Assembly (NCBI GenBank): GCA_013203785.1
Contig: JABMPJ010000093.1
Span: 1 to 49,052 of the forward strand
Reading direction: 5' to 3'
DNA: 49,052 nucleotides
DNA from: Lentisphaerota bacterium
Lineage (GTDB): Bacteria; Verrucomicrobiota; Kiritimatiellia; UBA8416; JABMPJ01
The first letter of the stretch is position 1; each line of letters begins with the position of its first letter. A program made the translations under genes and the position numbers. Under the pieces are notes generated by a model. That model did no database searches. It was not told where the DNA came from and saw only the letters and a list, made by a program, of their open reading frames with translations. Positions 35,501 through 44,147 of this stretch are shown one piece after another.

Positions 35501-38500
35501 TTTCAGCGACCTCCCCGGTTCTTTGCAGCGCCGCCTCTACTACAATTCATTGACGGAGACACTGGTCTTTCGCGGCTATCTTAACGACAAGGAGAGCGGG
35601 GACTCTGATCTCACGGCCGGTCCCGACGCGCTCAATATTCTCGAGCCCAACGTGATGACGAAGGACGAGCGGACACGGGTCAAGGCGCTGTCGAGCGATA
35701 CGGCGTGGACCGACGCCATCGACGAACTCTACCTGCAGTCGCAGAATCCCAATTGGGTTCGCGCGCTGAATGCTGGCGTGGTTGGCCGGATCGAGGGCCT
35801 CTACTTGGCGGGTGTGACCGAATCGGCCGCGCAGACCGATCTCCTGGGGCTGACGCAGGAGGTCATCGATGCGAACAAGGAGAACTATGACAGCTTCCAG
35901 GAGGCTCAGGAGGCCTACCTGGCCAAACTGGCGCACCAACGCGCGTTGAATGCGACCTTCTTTCCCGGCCCCCTCAGTACCCTTCCGATCGTGTTCGCTA
36001 ATATCGATCCGCTCTTCGGCACGCTCTTCGACGCCCTGCTGTCCGACCCCAATGCTCCCCCGCCACTCACGCTGGATCCGCTTCCCGCACCGGCGGCGGA
36101 GCCTTATGCCCACATGGCCAGCTTTGGTGTCGGTGCCGCCTTGGTGCCCAACCCGGCGCTGCTCACGCGGGACGCAGCCGAATCGGCCTATGTGACGATT
36201 GCAGAGAACAACCGTAGCGAGCTGGACGGGGCGCCCATCAGCCTGCATATCATCCAGATCGTTCCGGAGCGCTATCGCGGCGCGATCAAGGTGATCGAAG
36301 CAGCCAACGCCTTCAGCGAGAAGATCACCCTGCAACACAACGGTGAATTCGGCGCCAATACCGACGATCTCTACTACGAGTGGTGGATCCGCGATGCGGC
36401 ATCGCTGGACGTGGTGGAGGACGAAGTCTTGACCAATGGGACGCTCGCGGAAGTTGGCGAGCAGGGCCAGACGCTCTGGCAGGAATACATACCCGCTGAC
36501 CGCGAGCCGCTGACGGACGATCTGGCCAAGCACGCCGGCCTGCACAGCATCGTCTTCGAGGGCCGCCCCGACGTGGTGCTGGCCGACAAGCTCGTCCTGA
36601 TGCGCTACCGACACAAGAGTGAGACGGCATGGACCCTGGTGCCAATCGAATCGACGCAACCGGCCTCCGTGGCGTGGCAGCCGGGCAGCCCGGCGCCGTT
36701 CCAGTGGGCCGGCGCGGCGAATTCGCCCCAGCTTCAGGCCAACGGGAGCCTGCGCTACGTGCCGCAGCTCGTGATGGGCTGGGTCAAGCGCATCCTCGAC
36801 CGCATCAATCCCTACGAGGCCCGCTATTCCGATTTCTTCAGCACCGAGAGCCCGGCGACCTACAGCAGTCAGATCCAGATTGCCGGTCCGCCCTTCGTGG
36901 CCAAGGTGGCCCTGAATCCGGATAAGGATGTGATCGAGAACACCGGGCTGATCGAGCTGTATGAAACCGTGCTGGCCCGCGCCAAGGAGCTCTCGATCGA
37001 TAACTCCAATCCGCCGCCTCCCTCCGAGGGCATCGACCGCGCCTTGCTGCTCGCCGCCACGCGCCTCTCGGTCCTGTACGAGATTCTGGCGCGCGAAGCC
37101 TACAGCGACGCGCAGGATTCCACGATCCGCCTCTCGGATGAATTTGGTCCGGGCGGCGCCGCCACCTTCACACACGCTTTCGAGAATCAGGAGGCGGATC
37201 TGCTGCACGAGGAGCTGGCCCTGCTGCGCGGCACGGATTTCCTGAAGAGCTATCCGGTCTACAACCGCATGATCTGGAACTACGTCAAGGGACTGGGCGA
37301 GGCCGCCTACAACGTCAACTACAACATCTACGACGAGAACACGGACGGCTTTATCAACGAAGACGACGCGCGGGCACTCTATCCGCAGGGCCACGGCGAT
37401 GCGTGGGGGCACTTCGGTTCCGCGCTAGACAAGACCTATACGCTCCTGCGCCATCCGGGCTTCAGCTGGAAGGCGCGCGCCGAGCTCTACTCCCTGATGC
37501 AGAATGTGATCGAGGCCGACTACCTCGATGAGAAAACCTTCGCGCGGTTGGCGGCAGCCAAGGCGCGGGCCGGTCGTGACATCGTGCGTAACACCTATCG
37601 GCAGTTCTACACACAGGATCCGGATGGCCAGTGGCAGGGCTACACGGACGGAGCGGATCCGGCTCGGGCCTGGGGCGTTTCAGAATGGGCGCACCGCGCC
37701 GGACAGGGGGCCTATTTCGATTGGGCCGTGGCCAATGCCATGTTGCCGGATCTGTCGACGACCTCCACCGTGGAGAATCTGGATCGCATCGACCGCCTCG
37801 GCGCGAAGGATGAGATTGGTGAGATCGCCGGTGCCTTGCACGAGATCGAGGTGGCCATGGACGAAGCCAATGGCGGCGTTAATCCGCTCGGGTTCGACGC
37901 CGATGCCATGGCCTTCGACATCGACCCACTCGTGTACGACGGTGGCGACCAGGGGCGCCTGACACACTTTGAGCAGATCTATGCACGCGCGGTGACGGCC
38001 GGTAACAATGCCCGCGCAACGCTGGACTACGCGGTCTTTGCCGACAACAAGCTGCGTCGTATCGGTACAGATACCGATACGCTGATCGTCGATGCCCTGC
38101 GCCAGGATATCGACTACCGCAATCGTCTGATCGAAATATTCGGTCGCCCCTACGAGGGCACCATGGGCTTCGGTAAGATCTATCCCGAAGGGTACGAGGG
38201 GCCGGATACCAAGCTGTTCGCCTACCTCGATCACACGACCATCCAGCAGATCATCCCTGGGGATGAGGCCAATGCGCCGGCTTCGTTGGTGACCTACGTC
38301 AGTCTGCAGAAGCAGGCCACCTCCGTCGCGGACGATCATGACCTGCAGTCCCTGTATGCCGACGTGCTCGGCAATGCTCTGCAGAACGTGGGCACCACGC
38401 TAGGGTCATACATTGGCCAGACCTTTGGCGTCGGTTCGGAGGACCTGACCGCCGCGTTCCTGCCGCTCCTGGGCAGTGCCAACTACCAGGACTTCACCGA

Positions 38501-40340
38501 GAGCGTTACGACCAACCAGATCCCGGTCCGCAAACGCTCGCCCTATGCCTTCCAGTCCGGCGACGATTGGGGCATCCGCACCAGCTACGGTAAGATTCAA
38601 CGCGTACTCGAACAGGACCTGCGCGAACGCGTGGCCCTCGATTCGGCGATCCAGGAATACGTCGGCTTCCTTGAGGATTATGAGATCGCCGCCACCCGGC
38701 TGGACATCCAGGCCCAGCTCATCGGCCGCCGCAACGATATCTTCCTTGAGACGCTGGTGATCAAAAACCTGCAAGCGCAAGTCAATAAGGCTCAGCTTGC
38801 CTTGCGGGCGAGTGCCGAAGCCGCCGCCGATACGAGCAAGACCGGGGGGGATGCGGGCTCCAAGGCACCGCCTACCAACGTGGGTATAAGCTCCGATGTC
38901 GCCGCCCCGGCGCGAAGCGGGATTCAGTTCTTGGCCATGGCGGCGCAAGCCGCGTCCTGGGTCGCCCGAAAGTCCGCCACCCTGGCGTTAGCGGCCGCCG
39001 ACTTCACCGCCAGCAAGGTCCTCACCGACCTGGATAGGGAGGTTGACCGAACCAAGGACCTGGTCGAGTTCGAAGGCATGCTGGTTGACTTGGTTTCCGT
39101 ATCGGGACGAGAGGCCCCTCTGCGGAATGCCATCGGGATGCACGAACAGAATCTCGAGGTGTTGCGCCAGGAGTATGTCACCGCCCAGGCGGAGGGCTTC
39201 CGTCTGCTGCGCGAGCGCGAAGCCTACAACAAGATCCTCGCCGCCAGCGTGCAGAAAAATCGCTACTCCGACATGGTCCTGCGTCTTTCGCGCAACGAAG
39301 CCATGACGAAATACCAGAGTGCGTTCAACAACGCCGCGCGCTATGCCTGGCTGGCCACGCGGGCCTACGATTATGAAACCAGCCTCGATCCCGGCGACCC
39401 GGCTGCCGCGGGTGGACTGCTCGACGCGATCGTCAAGGAACGCCAACTGGGTATGTGGACCGCAGGGCAACCACAGATCGGGGAGGGCGGCCTGGCCGAA
39501 ACCCTCGCGCAATTGGACGGAAACTTCCAGGTCCTCAAGGGTCAGCTCGGACTCAACAATCCGCAGGCCGCAACCGAGAAGATCTCCCTGCGCCATGAAC
39601 TCTTCCGCATTGCTCCCGCCACGACGAACAGCTTTGAGAGCGACCGGCGTTGGAAAGAGGCCCTCATGGCCCGCACGGTGGACAACCTCTTCGATATTCC
39701 CGAGTTCCTTCGCTACTGCCGCCCGTTTGCAGCGCCGGCCGACGGAGCCCAGCCCGGCATCGTGATCCGGTTCCGCACAACCATCGAGCCCGGTCTCAAT
39801 CTCTTCGGCAACAAATTGGGCGCTGGCGATCACGCCTACAGCAGCGCCAACTTCGCCACCAAGATTCGTGGATTCGGGGTCTGGATGGATGGATACAACG
39901 ATGCGAGCCTGGCCACCACACCACGGGCCTATATCGTGCCAGTCGGGGACGACTACATGCGCGTGTCGACAGCCCTCTACCCGGTGACGCGCGTCTGGAA
40001 CATTCAGGAGCAGCGCATCCCACTACCGTTCACGATCAACAATGCCGACGTGACCTCGCCCGACTACATTCCATCCCTGGATGGCGTCGACGGTGTCTTC
40101 AGCGCCCTGCGCCGCCACGGCGATTTCAGGATCTACCACAATGCAGGAGCGAGTGTGGATGAGAGCGAACTGGTCTACGACTCCCGCTTGATCAGCCGCT
40201 CGGTCTGGAACTCCGAATGGCTGCTGATCATTCCCGGCGCCAATCTGGCCGCCGATCCCGAGGCGGGCCTGACGACCCTCGCGGAATCGATATCCGACAT
40301 CCGACTCTTCTTCAAAACCTACTCTCACCAGGGGCAATAA
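29571..40340 (+). CDS. Giant 3589-residue exported FG-GAP/NIDO/LamG protein
   Basis: The largest gene in the window. A signal peptide (core LTTLLLLASAVISPAA, residues 24-39) is followed by a 7-blade FG-GAP-type propeller (about 29780-30760, blades like FGxxVAISGTRVVVGA), a nidogen-like domain (about 30840-31400, with FIAPFWADL), a LamG-like domain (about 33340-33830, TVDFWV with DWHHVIVHV), and a long unassigned central part with an EF-hand/dockerin-like loop DENTDGFINEDD (about 37330). The last 480 residues are different: a hydrophobic helical stretch (about 3115-3143), a coiled coil (3144-3250), then a beta-rich end. That order recalls Tc-toxin A subunits. ATG 29571 is preferred over GTG 29562. 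No frameshift is seen. Confidence 0.9.
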   Translation: MTNIFRSVSVDGTQVKAPTWGLRLTTLLLLASAVISPAALPPSSGGPDNFGYRYSDSRPTLNGLPTGVDSQFGWDVALDGSLMVAGAPFEPSQNLDKSGNVYVYDLASATPSLPIASLNNPTPAADDEFGYHVAISGTRVVVSGRTLGSGVYVYDLANANPTIPVAQLSGYASDVAIAGNWVAIGVANTDVRLYDLTQEFPTNPVYTITQPFTNTINNQFGVSVAMSGSRLIVGDSFYSGVTNEAGAAFVYDLSGLTPTTPIRSLYLPPGGQSLFGTDVAIDGTRVVVGEQNGYAYVYDLNDSNTVLTLESPSLGTDQFGSHLSISGSRVIVGAENDDTGAASAGSAYLYELNSASPTNPIATLRNPSPVLQGHFGGGVAIAGTRVVVGAFANSLGAAQAGIVYEYAYPSTTPTRLITPPGSYPATPALNFTELDGAPGALEVSGLTTDDSTQAVDIGFPFFFYEQEHTVVYPSSNGLLAFGQGNPSFSPTVIPNGGSGGVRNFIAPFWADLIAGASGKVFYKTIGDAPSRIFIIEYKNFEQLSHSANKITVQAKLFEGSNAIEFQYRSISNFTAVVGKKRTIGIEDASGLRGLQYRYGDVGNESSDLPSSPFAVRFERPVFTEVESTFEAPDGSLRSVAIGGKLRPHAGRFAVPYGSVQRFEAPEFVYLNKDLVELDAIGALNHPDPEKIAYYRVKNLGYAIDGEDVQGVDLFFERTITGDIKVIWRWELEHAVIVDSATGDSGLGNPDPGVGRFWMKKDTQFSAAIDTIVEDSVGGVRVRNTGYASTTYPVDGTPITVITDLTAAGSRMVTDVVLIDGPLRIKWLSLGEVRYRFDATTSSGVGLQQLNGEPFVRVYATNGLSSVTYFGPTTNGVGAGPNIDVWIPLERRVDVGCFYRTFDRCLTLAGPTPEQADSFIANPSGDLPSTLTLSRLVDVDLMDSEGRTRLARVHSVSEVSSPSEIHWLMQPTVFRAEIPLGEGLNAVTPDNWLVPALCGSDPVLRTGVIGPGGPFSGPKPDLDDAGVTDGDAQVWDQTGKVLYPVQPGSYTMAWPDANLAATTYAIEIVSGFPGDTQRLSSVRQDVWGHRLTTIIPISPEATPAAMDGFGQALTNGVGAPLYYLKHVVIGPVADAFPGAPTAHYRHLFDQEASRRPPTRLDDDATDRWQFRSMPFSESAVGALIDASNGQDYQAQGAGRSVLLYSYRPDPTETATGDLTKERLAVRIVRSEAIALVEPTTTALGRNVLRPGASGLGLVRSGATPTSIVPGKNFTVDFWVDFGSISSNQVLLDLGNIPLTVQVDPVARTLRATYFNMDVTRALPDSDADWHHVIVHVFESLLGGIAPRTSLALALDGVSKENAVLNTVAGVSSNAPTLLIDSTVQSNSLRLGVGNAAGSGLRMDGVRLYSYPAQTTASQARLSFAAREFLYSGAGTPPAVLPLLKFGFEAGPVGTLYANEGSVAGVGLGVLASDVRERDNLQEVATRIRSVLDRAGFGSGYVLNELSNYNAALYQRDAAVGGWGPLYPVNRSFLFTGSSELQIAYYENPYLNYPTSSEHLHPNVAWPYVAAAYTNVVYPMEGPHKDNRLYIASRIGSEGVDLTGRPQTVFDLAHYANLTIYNQSDRGLAGFNPNEEHALAAVSYRPSLKVKNMGESLANNPPLAAYALQSANNRLSLDPNLYTSDPWVLVEVDNLERGETEMAAYLVRDQRNGAVPFPRPLDSELADGLTYEAAPNPDDRFLTIDPAKSHDFAYRFDYPIFAGDLVIPPYPLSLVVGNVTMADDRGGNIQVDGLNQRTFWKDVNSNAWVVAGDGTFFNQYFYPYRSDFYLPGVTPGTPVAWLPQNTSSVFVAAAATQTDPPSPLADLLAPVQVVYHSFWRSDYPKLKRGETLTYQGGEYYNEHPGVPGLPALVAMGAAEVVYDSATPEMIITDGALTNYSARVIRPLDRHEAPLTTAEITAAGFSPASPTLFVIGERWYFSDLPGSLQRRLYYNSLTETLVFRGYLNDKESGDSDLTAGPDALNILEPNVMTKDERTRVKALSSDTAWTDAIDELYLQSQNPNWVRALNAGVVGRIEGLYLAGVTESAAQTDLLGLTQEVIDANKENYDSFQEAQEAYLAKLAHQRALNATFFPGPLSTLPIVFANIDPLFGTLFDALLSDPNAPPPLTLDPLPAPAAEPYAHMASFGVGAALVPNPALLTRDAAESAYVTIAENNRSELDGAPISLHIIQIVPERYRGAIKVIEAANAFSEKITLQHNGEFGANTDDLYYEWWIRDAASLDVVEDEVLTNGTLAEVGEQGQTLWQEYIPADREPLTDDLAKHAGLHSIVFEGRPDVVLADKLVLMRYRHKSETAWTLVPIESTQPASVAWQPGSPAPFQWAGAANSPQLQANGSLRYVPQLVMGWVKRILDRINPYEARYSDFFSTESPATYSSQIQIAGPPFVAKVALNPDKDVIENTGLIELYETVLARAKELSIDNSNPPPPSEGIDRALLLAATRLSVLYEILAREAYSDAQDSTIRLSDEFGPGGAATFTHAFENQEADLLHEELALLRGTDFLKSYPVYNRMIWNYVKGLGEAAYNVNYNIYDENTDGFINEDDARALYPQGHGDAWGHFGSALDKTYTLLRHPGFSWKARAELYSLMQNVIEADYLDEKTFARLAAAKARAGRDIVRNTYRQFYTQDPDGQWQGYTDGADPARAWGVSEWAHRAGQGAYFDWAVANAMLPDLSTTSTVENLDRIDRLGAKDEIGEIAGALHEIEVAMDEANGGVNPLGFDADAMAFDIDPLVYDGGDQGRLTHFEQIYARAVTAGNNARATLDYAVFADNKLRRIGTDTDTLIVDALRQDIDYRNRLIEIFGRPYEGTMGFGKIYPEGYEGPDTKLFAYLDHTTIQQIIPGDEANAPASLVTYVSLQKQATSVADDHDLQSLYADVLGNALQNVGTTLGSYIGQTFGVGSEDLTAAFLPLLGSANYQDFTESVTTNQIPVRKRSPYAFQSGDDWGIRTSYGKIQRVLEQDLRERVALDSAIQEYVGFLEDYEIAATRLDIQAQLIGRRNDIFLETLVIKNLQAQVNKAQLALRASAEAAADTSKTGGDAGSKAPPTNVGISSDVAAPARSGIQFLAMAAQAASWVARKSATLALAAADFTASKVLTDLDREVDRTKDLVEFEGMLVDLVSVSGREAPLRNAIGMHEQNLEVLRQEYVTAQAEGFRLLREREAYNKILAASVQKNRYSDMVLRLSRNEAMTKYQSAFNNAARYAWLATRAYDYETSLDPGDPAAAGGLLDAIVKERQLGMWTAGQPQIGEGGLAETLAQLDGNFQVLKGQLGLNNPQAATEKISLRHELFRIAPATTNSFESDRRWKEALMARTVDNLFDIPEFLRYCRPFAAPADGAQPGIVIRFRTTIEPGLNLFGNKLGAGDHAYSSANFATKIRGFGVWMDGYNDASLATTPRAYIVPVGDDYMRVSTALYPVTRVWNIQEQRIPLPFTINNADVTSPDYIPSLDGVDGVFSALRRHGDFRIYHNAGASVDESELVYDSRLISRSVWNSEWLLIIPGANLAADPEAGLTTLAESISDIRLFFKTYSHQGQ

Positions 40341-40341
40341 C

Positions 40342-43300
40342 ATGAAAACGAGATATGCCGCCGCAGTGCGTGGGTTCTTATCCCTACCCATTGCGTCTCT
40401 CCTGTCATCCCGAGCTTGTCGAGGGATCTCCGCGTCAATCGTCTGTCTGTTGCTCTTGTCCGCGGCCCCTTCCGTGCTCCGTGCCGACGGCTTTAGCGAA
40501 GCGGACGTCCTCTTCTATGGTACCGTCCACCAAGTCGGTGGGGCCCACGCCGTGCTGCTCCAGGCCGGTCAACTCGAGATGACATTCGTGAATCCTGCCG
40601 ATGCGGCCAACCGTGTGCGCCTGACAACTGAGCTGGCGCCGACCGGGGTGGGGGAGAGCAAACCCTACTCCTACGCCCTCCGCGTCCCCTTGCTCTATCT
40701 GCCAAACGCGGCGCAGAAGGACAGCGCGCTGTCCATTGGCGGTCAGGCCATCAACTTCCGGATCGAGGATATTCTGATCAACGGCACGCCCGCGACGCTT
40801 CCCGACGGCAGCAAGGAGTTCTTCTCCCTCAGCTTTGCCAGTCGCGGTGCTCAGTACCGACTCGACCTCCTGTTTGAGGGCGATAGCACCGACACGGATG
40901 GGGATGGCCTGCCGGATTGGTGGGAGAGGCTCTACGGGCTGGATCCCAATACATCCGATGCAGACGCAGATGGTGATGACGATGGTTGGAACAACGGCGA
41001 AGAGTTTGCACGCGGTAGCGATCCGACCCGCAGCAACCTCGACCCCCAACTGACCACAACAGAGGTCCTGATCCCGGAGTCCGGCGAAGCCGGACTGCTG
41101 CTCCAGTTTCTCGACTCCGACACACCCGCACAGCAGCTCGCTGTCACGGCTACGGTCGTCGAATCGAGCGGCTTTGAGATCAAGTTGGATGGCAACCTGG
41201 TGGCCCCAGGAACCACGCTCAACCTTCCGTTGAGCGATTTGGAGGCAGGGCGCGTCACCGTCCGCCACATTGATCCGGCCCTAAGATCGGCCATGCTGCC
41301 ACTGGCCTGGACTGATGGCTCTACCGGTACGGCTGGCACCGTCACACTGCGCGTCGCACTGCCCAGCGTCGAAGATGGCAGCGATGCCTCCCTCTGGCTG
41401 GATGGCAACGCCCTCGGTGTGCCCGGAAGCCAAGTCAGCAGTTGGCCCGACCGCTCGGGCAGTGCCCGTCCCGCCGGTCAGCCGCTCAGTGAACACCAGC
41501 CCACGGTTGTGCTTGAGGGCAACCGCCGCACCGCCGATTTTGGTGATGCCCATGCCCATCTCTTCTTCCAGGACACCGCTCTGGCGAGCGGCAACCAGAC
41601 CCTCCTCGCCGCCTATCGGACCGACAGCGGATCTGATCAGTCTCAAACCCTGCTGGCCAGCAACCGCGGCTTCCTGGAGCTGACCCCCACCACACAGGCC
41701 ATCTCCTATCCCGGCGCACCACGTTACCAGATCGATGGCCTGGCTGTGCAGGGCTACGCATCCGCCCTGGGCACCACAACGCTCTCACTATTCCGTCGTG
41801 AGGGCGGTACGCTCCAGAACATCTGTGGGCTCTCCTACGACGGTGAAGCAGTCAGTAGCACCTCACTCGAGCCCGTGCTGCCGACCCTCGGTGTGCGCCG
41901 GCTCGCCTTGGGGGGGCTTGATGACTCTATCCAGAACCCTTTCAACGGCCGACTGCATGAGCTGCTGATCTTCCCGCGCGCCCTGGGCGAGCAGAAGCTG
42001 CGCGATGTGCATGACTATCTCCAGTCCAAATGGCGCGACACCGTGATCTGGGATCTGAGCACCACATTGAAGCGTGTCACCGTCACCGCGACCGGCCCCG
42101 GTCGCCACATCATACGCGGTGGGTGGGGGGCGGATGCCCTCAACGGCGGTGCCTTGGATGACGTCCTCTCGGGCGGCCCTGGCGACGATAGTCTGACCGG
42201 CGGTCCCGGCGCAGACCGCTTCGTCTTCGGCGGCGTCGACACGGGCAATGATGTCATCACCGACTACGATATCGCCGTTGATGTGATTGATCTCTCTGCG
42301 CTCTACTGGGGTGTCACAGGCGATGCGCGCAACTACATCTCCGTGCGGCTTGATACGGACTTCAGTACACCCATCCCGACACTGAACTCGGCCCTGATCG
42401 TGCAGCGCCCCGGCGGCGGGAGTCAGGAGATCCTGCTCCGCAATGTGGCCATGGGCGCGACGCAACTGCATCAGCTCATTGTGGAAGGGCGCATTCAGAT
42501 GGGAAGCCTGACGGTTCCTACTCAGGTGCAGCTCACCCTCCTGCCCGGCGGCGCGAATCCCGCCACACTCGGCGAGGAGATGGCGGATCGCCTCTCGCTT
42601 GAGGTCACGCGCAGCGGCGATGGCGTGGCCGGTGCCATGGAGGTACCCCTCGGCTTCTTCGAAGAGGCCCTTGGCCGTAGCCTCATCCTGGAGGGCGCTT
42701 CCTCCAAGTCGGGCCAGCGTGCCGTCGTGACCTTCGCGCCCGGCGAGCTGAGCAAGACGTTGACCTTCCGTCCCGTACCTGATCTGGAGACGCAGGGCCA
42801 GAAGGCGTGGGAGGTCGCCGTTTTACCGCACTACCGCTATGTCGTGGGCGGGAACCCGATTCAGGGCGTGATCAACGATACGCCGCGCGTCTGGATGGAT
42901 GTCGTCGAAACCAACATCCTCACCTCCAGCGGGCAGGCCGCGCGCATCCGCCTCTGGCGCGATGGCGATCTGACGGCCAGTCTCTCGCTTGACCTCGCCG
43001 TCGGCGGCACCGCGCACGAAGGCGTGCATATTGAGCCCATTGCGCGCCAACTTCTCATCCCCGCCAGCGCGGCCTCTATCGATCTCGTGGTCACCCCTCA
43101 GCCAGGATGGATCGCGGACCAGGCACGCATGGTACATGTCGCAATCGAGTCGCGCAGCCGCTATCAGTTGGGCAATCCGCACAGTGCCGTCCTCTACGCC
43201 GCCGATAGCTCTGCCAACGCCAATGCCTCCGGATTTGAGCGGTGGCTGGCAAACGCGACTTACGGAGCGGTAAGCAGCTACGGGGCCTTGGTGGACCTGA

Positions 43301-43971
43301 GCGGACAGACCTCAGCCGCTGCCTTTCTGCGCGCCTACGCCACCGGCCTGACCACGCCCGAGGACGAGAGTGCCGGCGGTCTCAGCCTGCGCCACGTCAA
43401 CGGCCTCCCTGAGATCAGTGTGCCGATCGGATTGCAGACGGCTGACCTCTCTTGGGCCATTCGCGCCTCCACCAATCTGGAGACCTGGGTTGACGTGACT
43501 GATGAGTTCGCCGACACCGTCGAAGCCTCGCGTCTCAAGCTACTCGGCTCAACGGCTGAGGCCGAACACGACGTGCGCTTCTACCGTCTGGTCTACAACG
43601 TAACCACGCAACCCTCACTCGGTTCGGGTGTCGAAGCACTTACCGGCGGCACGCGTCTCGGTACCGAGGGCACAGTCAGCTGGACCGTTGACGAGACCAG
43701 CGGAGCGCTCCTGTGCGGTGCCGTGCCAGCGGGCGAAGTCTGTCGCCTCATCGTAGAGGTCGACGCTCCCGCCGTGATCGCCTGTGAGCTGGCGGTAGAG
43801 GGCGGCAATGGCGTCGGCTCCCTGGCGTTCTTCGTAGACGGTGTCCGCATCGCGGAGACCACCGCCGCAGCCGTCCCGGTCCACCACGTCCTGTCCGGAA
43901 CCGGCAAAGTCCTTCTGATGTGGGAAAGCACCATCGAAGCCGGCCAAGCCGTGATTCGCTCGGCACCGTGA
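40342..43971 (+). CDS. 1209-residue exported TSP3/LamG/RTX protein
   Basis: A secreted modular protein starting 1 nt after the giant's stop. The leader is interrupted by residues 21-30 encoded by a dispersed repeat (40403-40430); its hydrophobic core SIVCLLLLSAAP follows the repeat. Then come a unique domain, a thrombospondin-3-like calcium region DTDGDGLPDWWERLYGLDP with DADGDDDGWNNGEEF (about 40890-41040), a LamG-like domain (about 41370-42030), RTX repeats GGPGDDSLTGGPGADRFVFG (about 42110-42290), a Calx-beta-like region (about 42520-42880), and a C-terminal beta-sandwich. RTX repeats bind calcium and often accompany type I secretion, but here an N-terminal leader is present, so they more likely aid folding outside the cell. 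Confidence 0.88.
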   Translation: MKTRYAAAVRGFLSLPIASLLSSRACRGISASIVCLLLLSAAPSVLRADGFSEADVLFYGTVHQVGGAHAVLLQAGQLEMTFVNPADAANRVRLTTELAPTGVGESKPYSYALRVPLLYLPNAAQKDSALSIGGQAINFRIEDILINGTPATLPDGSKEFFSLSFASRGAQYRLDLLFEGDSTDTDGDGLPDWWERLYGLDPNTSDADADGDDDGWNNGEEFARGSDPTRSNLDPQLTTTEVLIPESGEAGLLLQFLDSDTPAQQLAVTATVVESSGFEIKLDGNLVAPGTTLNLPLSDLEAGRVTVRHIDPALRSAMLPLAWTDGSTGTAGTVTLRVALPSVEDGSDASLWLDGNALGVPGSQVSSWPDRSGSARPAGQPLSEHQPTVVLEGNRRTADFGDAHAHLFFQDTALASGNQTLLAAYRTDSGSDQSQTLLASNRGFLELTPTTQAISYPGAPRYQIDGLAVQGYASALGTTTLSLFRREGGTLQNICGLSYDGEAVSSTSLEPVLPTLGVRRLALGGLDDSIQNPFNGRLHELLIFPRALGEQKLRDVHDYLQSKWRDTVIWDLSTTLKRVTVTATGPGRHIIRGGWGADALNGGALDDVLSGGPGDDSLTGGPGADRFVFGGVDTGNDVITDYDIAVDVIDLSALYWGVTGDARNYISVRLDTDFSTPIPTLNSALIVQRPGGGSQEILLRNVAMGATQLHQLIVEGRIQMGSLTVPTQVQLTLLPGGANPATLGEEMADRLSLEVTRSGDGVAGAMEVPLGFFEEALGRSLILEGASSKSGQRAVVTFAPGELSKTLTFRPVPDLETQGQKAWEVAVLPHYRYVVGGNPIQGVINDTPRVWMDVVETNILTSSGQAARIRLWRDGDLTASLSLDLAVGGTAHEGVHIEPIARQLLIPASAASIDLVVTPQPGWIADQARMVHVAIESRSRYQLGNPHSAVLYAADSSANANASGFERWLANATYGAVSSYGALVDLSGQTSAAAFLRAYATGLTTPEDESAGGLSLRHVNGLPEISVPIGLQTADLSWAIRASTNLETWVDVTDEFADTVEASRLKLLGSTAEAEHDVRFYRLVYNVTTQPSLGSGVEALTGGTRLGTEGTVSWTVDETSGALLCGAVPAGEVCRLIVEVDAPAVIACELAVEGGNGVGSLAFFVDGVRIAETTAAAVPVHHVLSGTGKVLLMWESTIEAGQAVIRSAP
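40403..40430 (+). repeat. Dispersed 28-bp repeat inside a signal-peptide region
   Basis: The 28-nt stretch starts TGTCATCCCGAGCTTGTCGA and ends GGGATCTC. I recognise this motif from memory as a widespread dispersed intergenic repeat of many bacterial genomes; it has not been checked here. TCCC and GGGA can pair at its ends. In frame it encodes SSRACRGIS-like residues at the border of the leader's hydrophobic core. Confidence 0.55.
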
Positions 43972-43977
43972 TTGGAT

Positions 43978-44147
43978 AACCACGGAAGGCACGGAAAGCA
44001 CGGAAGAGATTGCCACTACAGGATATCCCTGTTATTGAAGGACCTTCCATCGATCACCGCACAGTTGTAAACACCATGAGCGCTTCTACCCTCTACCAGT
44101 CCCCATCTTACCTGGTTCCTTCCGTGCTTTCCGTGCCTTCCGTGGTT
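43978..44147. repeat. Inverted element E with perfect 29-bp arms
   Basis: Arms 43978-44006 and 44119-44147 are exact reverse complements. Each is built of three 9-nt CACGGAA(A/G)G-type units. The spacer is 112 nt. The right arm lies inside the assumed 5' coding sequence of the foldase gene, where it encodes PSVLSVPSVV. A similar motif is, in my memory, frequent in genomes of related phyla. The design equals elements A and C with different arm sequence. Confidence 0.92.

Noticed and set aside
35547..37412. A 621-codon open frame on the minus strand inside the giant gene, and similar long antisense frames at 34005-35021, 38988-39833 and 24455-25258
   Set aside because: They lie opposite strongly supported modular coding sequence, have no family-like motifs or good ribosome-binding sites, and are expected by codon bias in GC-rich genes.
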